From an uncultured Opitutaceae bacterium (GTDB taxonomy: Bacteria > Verrucomicrobiota > Verrucomicrobiia > Opitutales > Opitutaceae), in NCBI GenBank assembly GCA_937128785.1, contig CAKZMS010000640.1:1-8453 (forward strand): DNA of 8,453 nt. Direction: 5' to 3'. The position numbers were made by a program, and so were the translations under genes. The notes beneath the pieces were generated by a model. That model made no database searches. It had not been told where the DNA came from and saw nothing but the letters and a program-made list of their open reading frames with translations. Position 1 is the stretch's first letter. Each line of letters starts with the position of its first letter. This document shows positions 1 through 6,479 of this stretch, in pieces.

Positions 1-2
1 TG

Positions 3-866
3 GTGGCCCAATTAAAATCCTCGAAAATATTTCGAGATTACCAGGACGCCTTTCGTGAAACCACGGACATGCCGCTCAATTTACGAGCGGTGGAGAGCTT
101 CGATTTGCCCCATAGCGGGGACCCTCAGGAGAACCCTTTTTGCGCCTTGATGGCGAAATCCAACCAATCCTGCGCCGCTTGCCTGCAACTGCAGGCCTCG
201 TTGGAACAAGAGGCGGAAATGGAGCCCAAGTCCCTCAAGTGTTTCGCCGGCCTGTGCGATTCAGCGGTGCCGGTGAGGGTGGGTGAGAAGTTGGTGGCCT
301 TTCTGCAAACCGGCCAGGTGTTGGCCAACACGCCGACCAAGAAGCAGTTCAACCGGGTTGCGGAGCAGGTTATCAACTTCGGTAAAGAGGTCGATATGAA
401 GAAGCTTGAGGAGGCCTGGTTCCAGTCCCGCGTGGTTTCGAAAAAGCAGCACGAGTCGATTCTCCGACTGCTGTCGATTTTCTCTCAGCACCTCGCAGCG
501 CTCAGCAATCAACTCATGGTGCAGGAAGAGACGGCTGAAGCTCCGGCCATCGTGCGGGCACGTGACTACGTTGAAGACGAGCACATGGAAGAAATGTCAC
601 TCGATGAAGTCGCCAAAGCAGTGAACATGAGTGCTTTCTACTTCTGTAAGATGTTCAAGAAGTCCACGGGCATGACCTTCACGGACTACCTGGCGCGGGT
701 GCGGGTGGAGAAGGTGAAGAACCTCCTGCTTAATCCCCACAAACGGATCAGCGAGGCGGCCTTCGAAGCCGGATTTCAATCGTTGTCCCAGTTCAACCGG
801 GTCTTTCGCAAGATCGCCGGCGAAGCGCCGACGGCCTATCGGGAGCGGATTCAACGAGCCGCTTAA
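3..866 (+). CDS. PocR-domain AraC-family transcriptional regulator (5' end at window edge)
   Basis: Probable one-component transcriptional regulator of 287 residues as read from a GTG at position 3. Only two bases precede that GTG, so the true start may lie outside the window. Residues about 8-170 resemble the PocR sensory domain: an FRDYQ-AF opening, an ENPFCALM segment, and cysteines C47, C57, C60, C80 and C85 (C-x9-C-x2-C, then C-x4-C), spaced as if to bind a metal or act as a redox switch. Residues about 183-282 form an AraC-type double helix-turn-helix: MSLDEVAKAVNMS-FYFCKMFKK is the first helix-turn-helix, and ISEAAFEAGFQSLSQFNRVFRK with the following GEAPTAYR is the typical second one. 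The ligand and targets are unknown. It ends convergently on the next gene, with the two stop codons interlocked. It could regulate that neighbour or the cco operon, but no binding site was identified. The family call is firm; the physiological role is not. Confidence 0.9.
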   Translation: MAQLKSSKIFRDYQDAFRETTDMPLNLRAVESFDLPHSGDPQENPFCALMAKSNQSCAACLQLQASLEQEAEMEPKSLKCFAGLCDSAVPVRVGEKLVAFLQTGQVLANTPTKKQFNRVAEQVINFGKEVDMKKLEEAWFQSRVVSKKQHESILRLLSIFSQHLAALSNQLMVQEETAEAPAIVRARDYVEDEHMEEMSLDEVAKAVNMSAFYFCKMFKKSTGMTFTDYLARVRVEKVKNLLLNPHKRISEAAFEAGFQSLSQFNRVFRKIAGEAPTAYRERIQRAA

Positions 867-1333
867 GCGACGGCCTCTTTCTTGGTCGAGCTCTTTTTGG
901 CGTGCCGCTCGCGGCTCTGGCACACCGCGCAGAACGATTCAATATCGCGGCGAGCCACTTCATGGAGAGCGTTTTTCAGGTCTTCCAGGCTGGCGCTACG
1001 CTCGATTGAAGAAAGATTGGAGAGTTCACCGACGGAAAGGAACAGCACTTCGATCACGGCCTGTTCGGCAGCGCTGAAGTAGGCGAGCAGGGGATTCATC
1101 CCGCAGGTGCACTGTTGCCGTTCATTTTGACGGGTGGTTCCGTCGAGATGCCGGCGAAAACGGGCTTGGCGCAGCTCCTTCAAGAGCTGTTCGAGTGTCC
1201 AATCCATCAGATAGACCAATGAATCCGGGTGGGCCATCCCGGACGTGACTCTTTCCGCGCGCAAAAGCTCCTCCCAACGGCGACGCAGTTGGGGTCGTTG
1301 CGTCTGAAGTGCGCGCAGAAAGCTATCGTGCAT
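863..1333 (-). CDS. Conserved-looking hypothetical protein with CxC and CxxC cysteine pairs
   Basis: A 156-residue soluble protein starting at ATG (complement of 1331-1333), with a good ribosome binding site just upstream (AAAGGAA on the minus strand, complement of 1336-1342). The N-terminal half (residues 1-65) is helical and Arg/Leu/Trp-rich and loosely recalls the N-terminal domain of RsbR-type regulators; I cannot confirm this. Two cysteine pairs stand out: C75-T-C77 in the stretch QCTCGMNP, and C135-A-V-C138 near the C-terminus, before a Lys-rich tail. Together they could form a four-cysteine metal or Fe-S site or a dithiol switch. There is no signal peptide or membrane segment, so it is probably cytoplasmic. 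It is transcribed divergently from the cco genes and convergently with the PocR-AraC gene. The product is not recognised; a role in sensing redox state or metal near the oxidase operon is only a guess from context. Confidence 0.75.
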   Translation of the reverse strand: MHDSFLRALQTQRPQLRRRWEELLRAERVTSGMAHPDSLVYLMDWTLEQLLKELRQARFRRHLDGTTRQNERQQCTCGMNPLLAYFSAAEQAVIEVLFLSVGELSNLSSIERSASLEDLKNALHEVARRDIESFCAVCQSRERHAKKSSTKKEAVA

Positions 1334-1608
1334 GCTTCCTTTATCGCATATCCTTCGTCAATTCGCTCCGCGTGGATTGTTCAGGCATAAGCAATAATTG
1401 GTGTAACTATTTGAGAACAAAATATGCACACCTTCTCGGGTTCCCCCTCTGGCACGGTCAAAAATCTTCGGCCGGAGTACTACGCAGAATTTGTGGCAAC
1501 AAGTGAGGAGCGCATGGCAAGCCCCGCGCAGATAATTCCCGCGTCTTTCAGGTATGGTTCCATCGCCCTCTTTTGAGCTGGCCGATCTCCCGAACCCACA
1601 TCGCCTCC
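1334..1608. promoter_or_regulatory. Divergent intergenic region between the Cys-pair gene and ccoS
   Basis: This 275-base gap separates two divergent genes, so it should hold promoters in both directions. The stretch 1381-1430 is much richer in A/T than its surroundings (16 of 50 bases are G or C) and is the most likely promoter core. For the minus-strand gene, TTGTTC (complement of 1414-1419) with a 17-base spacer to TTATTG (complement of 1391-1396) is a weak sigma70-like pair. For the plus strand, TTGGTG (1399-1404) with a 16-base spacer to AATATG (1421-1426) is similarly weak. I see no full FNR-type palindrome (TTGAT-N4-ATCAA), although oxygen control would be expected for a cbb3 operon. 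The best partial inverted repeat is TTGT-N4-ACAA at 1491-1502. The start points are not resolvable by eye. Confidence 0.4.
1514..1576 (+). CDS. Possible 20-codon leader ORF upstream of ccoS
   Basis: An ATG at 1514 opens a 20-codon frame that closes at a TGA at 1574-1576. It is preceded by GAGGAG at 1505-1510, the strongest Shine-Dalgarno-like string in this intergenic region, although the three-base gap to the ATG is short. The peptide begins MASPAQIIPA and shows no run of a single amino acid that would suggest classical attenuation. Its stop overlaps a TTG (1573-1575) in the ccoS frame, which would allow translational coupling to an N-terminally extended ccoS product. It may equally be chance; there is no homology argument. 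Confidence 0.2.
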   Translation: MASPAQIIPASFRYGSIALF

Positions 1609-1908
1609 ATGTCTGTTATTCCTCTGACCCTCACCATCAGCCTGTGTCTTGTCTTCACCTTCGTGGTTTTCTTCCTGCGGGAGCACAGTCGCCAACGTTT
1701 CAGTTCGGCCGAAAGCGACGCCTTGTTACCCTTGGCTGACGAGATGCCTCGGGTCGCCGATTCCTCGCGGGGATCCGCCGCCCGGACCCGCCACCAGCCC
1801 AATCACACCCATGCCAACGGTAAACCCTGCGGCTGCAAAACGGGCGAACATCCTCCGTGTTCCGGGTGCCTTCGCCCCAAGGATGCCGCCTCTTCACCGT
1901 CCGCCTGA
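1609..1908 (+). CDS. ccoS: CcoS-like cbb3 oxidase assembly protein with His/Cys-rich C-terminal tail
   Basis: A 99-residue protein read from the ATG at 1609. CcoS is a small single-helix membrane protein needed to obtain active, cofactor-loaded cbb3 oxidase. The match here is the MSVIPL opening, one membrane helix at residues about 5-23, a basic stretch straight after it (REHSRQR, so the tail should face the cytoplasm), and a short acidic segment ending LLPLADE where CcoS proteins usually finish. Unusually, about 50 further residues follow, containing H66, H68, C74, C76, C84 and C87 (HTH, then CGC, then CSGC), which looks like a soft-metal site. A TTG at 1573 would add 12 residues, but the MSV start matches the family. 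No Shine-Dalgarno is seen before 1609. The gene lies 44 bases before ccoNO, whereas ccoS often sits after ccoI. The family call rests on short similarity plus context. Confidence 0.65.
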   Translation: MSVIPLTLTISLCLVFTFVVFFLREHSRQRFSSAESDALLPLADEMPRVADSSRGSAARTRHQPNHTHANGKPCGCKTGEHPPCSGCLRPKDAASSPSA

Positions 1909-1919
1909 CCGCAGGCGGA
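1900..1919 (+). terminator. GC-rich hairpin overlapping the ccoS stop codon
   Basis: A perfect 8-base-pair stem (TCCGCCTG at 1900-1907 with CAGGCGGA at 1912-1919) closes a four-base loop ACCG. The ccoS stop TGA (1906-1908) lies within it. The 3' side is followed by TTCGTCATTTT (1920-1930), a broken rather than continuous T tract, so it would be at best a weak intrinsic terminator or attenuator. It may instead be an RNA stability or processing element separating ccoS from ccoNO expression. The ccoNO start codon lies 33 bases beyond the stem. Confidence 0.35.
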
Positions 1920-1952
1920 TTCGTCATTTTACAAACCCTGACTCAATAGCCC

Positions 1953-4265
1953 ATGTCCGCTCGTAACATCACGATCGAATACAACGACAAGGTCGTCCGC
2001 CAGTTCATGATCGCCTCCATCATTTGGGGTGCGGTCGGAATGCTGGTCGGCGTCCTCATCGCGTCACAGCTGAACTTCTTCCAGCTCAACTTTAATACGT
2101 CGTTTTTGACCTACGGCCGCCTGCGTCCCCTGCACACCAACGCAGTGATCTTCGCGCTCGTAGGTAACATGATGTTTGCCGGCGTCTATTATTCGACGCA
2201 GCGACTGGTCAAAGCTCGACTGGCGAGCGATTTCCTGTCGTCCCTGCATTTCTGGGGCTGGCAGGCGATTATTTTGAGTGCGGCGATTACGCTCCCGCTG
2301 GGTCTCACCCGCGGTAAGGAATACGCCGAGCTGATCTGGCCGATCAACATCGCCGTCGCACTCATCTGGGTGGTGTTTGCGGTGAACTTCTTCTGGACGC
2401 TCGCGAGGCGCCATGAACGCAGCCTTTACGTCGCAATCTGGTTCTACATCGCGACCATCATCACGATCGCGATTCTTTACATCGTGAATCACCTGTCGAT
2501 TCCGACGGGGATGCTGCACAGTTACGGTCTCTTCGCCGGCGTGCAGGACGGGTTGGTGCAGTGGTGGTATGGTCACAACGCCGTAGCGTTCTTCCTGACC
2601 ACCCCGATCCTCGGCATCATGTATTACTTCCTGCCGAAGGCAGCGAACCGGCCGGTCTACAGCTACAAGCTTTCCGTCATCCACTTCTGGTCCCTGGTCT
2701 TCGTTTACATCTGGGCTGGACCTCACCATCTGCTGAACACCGCGCTGCCCAACTGGCTGCAGATGCTCGGCATGACGTTCTCGCTCATGCTCTGGGCGCC
2801 GTCGTGGGGTGGCATGCTCAACGGCCTCTTCACCCTGCGGGGAGCCTGGTCGAAGCTGCGCACGGATCCGGTCATCAAGTTCTTCGCCGCCGGGGTCACC
2901 TTCTACGGTATGGCGACCTTTGAGGGTCCGTTACTGTCGATCAAATCCGTCAACGCCCTTGGTCACTACACGGATTGGATCATCGGCCACGTGCACGCCG
3001 GGGCGCTCGGCTGGAACGGCTTCATGGCCGCGGGCATGTTCTACTTTCTGGTGCCGAAGCTTTGGAACAAGCCGCTGTATTCCCAAGCGCTGGCCAACCT
3101 TCACTTCTGGCTCGGGCTCTTTGGTATCCTGATCTACGTCGCCGCGATGTGGACCTCGGGCATCACCCAGGGGCTCATGCTGAACTCCACCACGGAAGGG
3201 GGCACGCTCCTGACCTATCCCAACTTCCTGGATACGCTCAACACAATCCGTCCGCTGATGCTCCTGCGCGTCGTCGGTGGTGGCCTCTACTTCGTCGGCT
3301 GGTTGTTGATGGCCTACAACATCGTGAAGTCACTCAAGGGCGCTCAGGCCGTCAACGGCACCATGGAAGTGGTCGTCGAAGACGATGTGCCGGAAGAGGA
3401 ACGCCCCCTCGGTCCGATTGTGACGGTGCTGAATCCGCCGGTGATTTTCTCCACGGTCGGCACGATCTTCACCTGCGTCTGGCTGTTCGGTGGCCCATTC
3501 CTCCAGATCGTGGGTGCGATTGGCACCGCCCTTTGTGTGATCCTCGCCTGGGTCCATTTCGAATCGAAGGGCAAGCGCTGGGCCGCCTGGTATGAACGTC
3601 TGCTCGTGAGTGCCGCACCTTTCACGGTGCTGACGCTCGTGGCGGTCCTCATCGGTGGTCTCGTGCAAATCATCCCCGGTATCGTGAGCCATCAGGCCGC
3701 GAACGTGGAAGACCGCCTGCAGATTCCCTACACGCCGCTGGAGCTGGCGGGTCGCGATATCTACGTCGCGGAAGGTTGCTACAACTGCCACTCGCAAATG
3801 ATCCGCACCCTCGTGCCGGACGTCATGCGCTACGGTGATTATTCCCGCCTCGGGGAGTCGATTTATGATCGTCCCTACCAGTGGGGGTCCCGTCGGACGG
3901 GTCCGGACCTCGCCCGGATCGGAGGCAAGTATAACGACACGTGGCACTACAATCACACGCTGCGGCCGCGGGATATTTCCGTCGGTTCAAACATGCCCAA
4001 CTATCCGTGGTTGAACGAAAATGCGACCGACGTGGCCGCGCTCGAATCGAAGATCAATGTCCAACGCATGCTCGGCGTGCCGTACGATGAGATGACCGCC
4101 GAAGAAATCCAGGCCTCGGTGGACGCCCAGGCGAACGAGATCGTCGAACGTCTCAAGGTCGACGGCATCTACGTCGCGCCGGACAAGCAGATCATCGCGC
4201 TGATCGCCTACCTGCAACAGCTCGGAAACTACCAAGAAGTCACGCCTGCGATGGCGAGCCGCTAA
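1953..4265 (+). CDS. ccoNO: cbb3-type cytochrome c oxidase, fused subunits I and II (CcoN-CcoO)
   Basis: A 770-residue fusion of the catalytic subunit and the mono-haem c subunit of cbb3 oxidase, an inner-membrane enzyme that reduces O2 to water and pumps protons. The CcoN part (1-460) shows about 12 membrane helices. Haem b ligands are H61 (RPLHTN) and H348; H346 (IGHVHAG) is the haem b3 ligand. H208 (WWYGHNA), H258 and H259 (AGPHH) bind CuB. Y252 fits the tyrosine cross-linked to the CuB histidine, E324 (FEGP) the conserved proton-path glutamate, and E123 (KEYAE) the Ca-site glutamate. Residues 471-550 add an acidic stretch and two extra hydrophobic helices (about 493-511 and 515-534). The CcoO part follows: anchor helix 553-577, haem c motif CYNCH (609-613) and distal Met M681 (NMPNYPW). 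The ATG at 1953 lacks a Shine-Dalgarno. Assignment is essentially certain. Confidence 0.97.
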   Translation: MSARNITIEYNDKVVRQFMIASIIWGAVGMLVGVLIASQLNFFQLNFNTSFLTYGRLRPLHTNAVIFALVGNMMFAGVYYSTQRLVKARLASDFLSSLHFWGWQAIILSAAITLPLGLTRGKEYAELIWPINIAVALIWVVFAVNFFWTLARRHERSLYVAIWFYIATIITIAILYIVNHLSIPTGMLHSYGLFAGVQDGLVQWWYGHNAVAFFLTTPILGIMYYFLPKAANRPVYSYKLSVIHFWSLVFVYIWAGPHHLLNTALPNWLQMLGMTFSLMLWAPSWGGMLNGLFTLRGAWSKLRTDPVIKFFAAGVTFYGMATFEGPLLSIKSVNALGHYTDWIIGHVHAGALGWNGFMAAGMFYFLVPKLWNKPLYSQALANLHFWLGLFGILIYVAAMWTSGITQGLMLNSTTEGGTLLTYPNFLDTLNTIRPLMLLRVVGGGLYFVGWLLMAYNIVKSLKGAQAVNGTMEVVVEDDVPEEERPLGPIVTVLNPPVIFSTVGTIFTCVWLFGGPFLQIVGAIGTALCVILAWVHFESKGKRWAAWYERLLVSAAPFTVLTLVAVLIGGLVQIIPGIVSHQAANVEDRLQIPYTPLELAGRDIYVAEGCYNCHSQMIRTLVPDVMRYGDYSRLGESIYDRPYQWGSRRTGPDLARIGGKYNDTWHYNHTLRPRDISVGSNMPNYPWLNENATDVAALESKINVQRMLGVPYDEMTAEEIQASVDAQANEIVERLKVDGIYVAPDKQIIALIAYLQQLGNYQEVTPAMASR

Positions 4266-4286
4266 CCCCGAACATCCCCTCGAACC

Positions 4287-4490
4287 ATGTTTCGCCGAAT
4301 CTTAATCGAAGACTGGACCGTGATCTTCACGATCGTCGCGTTCATCACCGTGGCCTCCATCTACTTGACCATGCTCTACCGCACCCTGCGGTTGCGCCGG
4401 CCGCAGGTTGACCACCTCTCCCAACTGCCTTTTGCCGAAGATACCGGCAAAGCCACCGCCAACTCCGCTGCTCCCAAAAGCCATGAGTGA
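4287..4490 (+). CDS. ccoQ: Small cbb3 oxidase subunit CcoQ
   Basis: A 67-residue protein with one membrane helix (residues about 11-31), then a basic cluster (RTLRLRRPQ) that places the C-terminus in the cytoplasm, then a short polar tail. Size, topology and position between ccoNO (21 bases upstream) and ccoP identify it as CcoQ, the non-catalytic subunit thought to stabilise CcoP association with the core. CcoQ sequences diverge strongly, so the call depends mainly on gene order. No Shine-Dalgarno is visible; the ATG follows CGAACC, as is common among these genes. Its last eight bases overlap the start of ccoP (ATGAGTGA), suggesting coupled translation. Confidence 0.8.
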   Translation: MFRRILIEDWTVIFTIVAFITVASIYLTMLYRTLRLRRPQVDHLSQLPFAEDTGKATANSAAPKSHE

Positions 4491-5037
4491 CAACGATAAG
4501 CCGACCCCTCCCGTCGAAGGTTCCAAACGCAAGCACGTCTACGACGGAATCGAAGAATTCAACAAACGGTTGCCCAACTGGTGGCTGTTCACGCTCTACA
4601 TCACGATCGCGTTCTCGATCGGGTATTGGTTCTATTATGCCCAGTCCGGCTTGCCGGAAGGCGATGGCGAGCGGGTCGAGGCGGAGATCGCCCGGATCCA
4701 AACCGCGAAGCTTACGTCCGATTTGGTGATCGCCGATGCGAGTCTCTGGGAAATGAGCCAGAACGAAGCGTTTATCAGCTCCGGCAAGGAAACCTACAAT
4801 TCTCTCTGCGCGGCCTGCCACCTCCCGAGCCTCAAGGGTAAGTCCGAGAGCCCCGCGGCCATCGGTCCGGACCTGACGGACGACGAATGGGTCCATGGCA
4901 GCGAACCGCTCGCTCTCTACAAAGTTGTCGACGAAGGTATTTTGGCCAAAGGTATGCCACCCTGGGGACCCACCCTCGGCGTGCAGAAAACCGCCGAAGT
5001 GGTCGCCTACGTTCTAAGTTATCACGAAGCCCCGTAA
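4483..5037 (+). CDS. ccoP: cbb3 oxidase subunit III, mono-haem form (CcoP)
   Basis: A 184-residue membrane-anchored cytochrome c that passes electrons from soluble donors toward CcoO and CcoN. The N-terminal part has the family signature YDGIEEFNKRLPNWW (20-34) followed by one membrane helix (about 35-52). A charged linker (about 59-95) leads to a single class I cytochrome c domain with haem motif C109-A-A-C112-H113 and probable distal ligand M158 in GMPPWG. The segment GPDLTDDEW (128-136) matches the conserved loop of CcoP haem domains. CcoP normally has about 300 residues and two CxxCH motifs; only one is present, and the gene closes cleanly, with no second motif before ccoG. The start at 4483 is preferred because the family N-terminus begins there and it overlaps the ccoQ stop by eight bases; an in-frame ATG at 4408 would lie well inside ccoQ. 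Confidence 0.92.
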   Translation: MSDNDKPTPPVEGSKRKHVYDGIEEFNKRLPNWWLFTLYITIAFSIGYWFYYAQSGLPEGDGERVEAEIARIQTAKLTSDLVIADASLWEMSQNEAFISSGKETYNSLCAACHLPSLKGKSESPAAIGPDLTDDEWVHGSEPLALYKVVDEGILAKGMPPWGPTLGVQKTAEVVAYVLSYHEAP

Positions 5038-5072
5038 TCGGGTCATCGTCTCTATGTTAAGGCACCCATCTC

Positions 5073-6479
5073 ATGCCCCCAGCCCAACGGCCCAGTGTTG
5101 ATTCTGTAACCACCATCCAGGAAGACGGCTCCCGCTTCTTCCTGCATCCGGCCGATGTGCGCGGTTTCTTTACCCGCCATCGCAAGTGGACCGGTCTGTT
5201 CCTGATCGGATTGTATCTGGCGCTGCCGTGGATCAGTATCGGCGGCTACCCCGCGGTGTTCCTCGATGTGGGTGGCCGCCGGTTCCACCTCTTTGGTTAC
5301 GTGTTGGCCTTTCAGGATGCCTGGCTCCTGTTCTTTGGTATCACGGGGCTGGGATTTACCCTGTTCTTTGTGACCTCCCTGTTAGGGCGGTTATGGTGCG
5401 GTTGGGCCTGCCCCCAGACGGTGTTTCTGGAGCACGTTTATCGTCCGATCGAACGATTCATCGAAGGCGATGCCGTGAAGCGGCGCAAACTCGATGCTTC
5501 GCGTTGGACGACGGAAAAGATCATCAAGCGCACCAGTAAACAGATCGCGTTCATTTTTGTCTCGGCGGTGATCTCCCACCTGTTTCTGGCGTATTACGTT
5601 TCGTTGCCCGAGCTGTGGGCGATGATGCACCACGCTCCCACCGAGCACTGGGGCGCCTTTCTGTTTGTTTTCCTGTTTACCGCGGTGAACTACTTCAACT
5701 TCTCGTGGTTCCGGGAACAGCTGTGCATCGTGATTTGCCCCTATGGTCGCCTGCAGTCGGCCCTCACGGACGACAACACGATGGTCATCGGCTACGATGA
5801 AAAACGGGGCGAGCCTCGCGGCAAAGCCTCTGATCCCAACGCGGGCCACTGCATCGATTGTAATCGCTGCGTGCAGGTGTGCCCGACGGGTATCGACATT
5901 CGCCAAGGCCTCCAACTCGAGTGCATCGGCTGCGCCGCTTGCATCGATGCCTGTGATGAGATCATGACCAAACTCGACCGGCCGAAGGGCCTGGTCCGTT
6001 ACGACTCCCTCAATGGGCTCGAAGGGCGGAAGACCCGTTGGGTGCGACCGCGCACGATTCTTTACTCGGTACTATTGTTGGTGGGCATGACCGTCGCCAC
6101 CTTTGCGTTCTCTTCCGTGCGACCGGCCAACATGAGTGTGACCCGCATCACGGGCGCGCCTTACATCGTCAGCGAAGACCACGTCCGCAATCAGTTCCTC
6201 GTGCGGGTGGTGAACAAACAGGATCTGCCGGAGAGCTTTGTCCTCGATTTGTTGGGCGGTCCGACCGATCTGGCGGTGACCGGATTTACCGAGACGGTGG
6301 AAATTGGACCATTAGGTGAGACGGTGCTGCCGATCGTTTTGCAGGTTCCCCGTTCCACCTACGACGGAAAGTTCACCATCATGGTGTCCCTGCACGATGA
6401 GGACGATCAGTTCACCCTTGAGCGCGAGATTGAGTTTATCGGCCCGGACCCCGAACTTCTTCGCCGGAACACTCCCTGA
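5073..6479 (+). CDS. ccoG: Polyferredoxin-type copper reductase for cbb3 assembly (CcoG/RdxA/FixG)
   Basis: A 468-residue integral membrane protein. CcoG proteins reduce Cu(II) to Cu(I) so that copper can be loaded into CuB. Membrane helices are visible at about 40-57, 83-104, 157-176, 194-211 and 328-347. The cysteine motifs are complete: C109-x3-C113 in WCGWACPQT; C218-x3-C222 in CIVICPYGR; and two 4Fe-4S sets, C260-x2-C263-x2-C266-x3-C270-P and C284-x2-C287-x2-C290-x3-C294. Residues about 350-460 form the periplasmic immunoglobulin-like C-terminal domain of the FixG family. The ATG at 5073 has a weak AAGG-type Shine-Dalgarno (within 5057-5062) at a long spacing. The gene lies 35 bases after ccoP and its TGA overlaps the next ATG (TGATG), indicating coupling. 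Length and motif order are ordinary for the family. Confidence 0.96.
   Translation: MPPAQRPSVDSVTTIQEDGSRFFLHPADVRGFFTRHRKWTGLFLIGLYLALPWISIGGYPAVFLDVGGRRFHLFGYVLAFQDAWLLFFGITGLGFTLFFVTSLLGRLWCGWACPQTVFLEHVYRPIERFIEGDAVKRRKLDASRWTTEKIIKRTSKQIAFIFVSAVISHLFLAYYVSLPELWAMMHHAPTEHWGAFLFVFLFTAVNYFNFSWFREQLCIVICPYGRLQSALTDDNTMVIGYDEKRGEPRGKASDPNAGHCIDCNRCVQVCPTGIDIRQGLQLECIGCAACIDACDEIMTKLDRPKGLVRYDSLNGLEGRKTRWVRPRTILYSVLLLVGMTVATFAFSSVRPANMSVTRITGAPYIVSEDHVRNQFLVRVVNKQDLPESFVLDLLGGPTDLAVTGFTETVEIGPLGETVLPIVLQVPRSTYDGKFTIMVSLHDEDDQFTLEREIEFIGPDPELLRRNTP

Noticed and set aside
1392..1400. CAAT-A-ATTG palindrome in the AT-rich intergenic patch
   Set aside because: Only four bases per arm, with no known bacterial regulator that I can tie to it and no second copy nearby.
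1491..1502. TTGT-N4-ACAA inverted repeat as an FNR/CRP-type operator
   Set aside because: The half-sites lack the TTGAT pattern and the overall length is 12 rather than 14 bases, so it does not fit the FNR consensus; short repeats like this occur by chance.
2064..2729. Minus-strand open frame opposite ccoNO (221 codons)
   Set aside because: Antisense to certain coding sequence, low-complexity charged composition, no ribosome binding site or recognisable motif. The same reasoning applies to 3330-3956 and 5391-5915 on the minus strand.
4408..4482. N-terminal extension of ccoP from an upstream in-frame ATG
   Set aside because: It would overlap more than a third of ccoQ and adds a Pro-rich stretch absent from CcoP; the start at 4483 gives the usual N-terminus.
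5031..5042. Short CCCG-TAAT-CGGG hairpin at the ccoP stop codon
   Set aside because: Only four base pairs and no following T tract; too weak to call a terminator.
5054..5101. Fifteen-codon ATG frame overlapping the ccoG start
   Set aside because: No Shine-Dalgarno, no features in the peptide, and it overlaps a well-supported gene start in another frame; probably chance.
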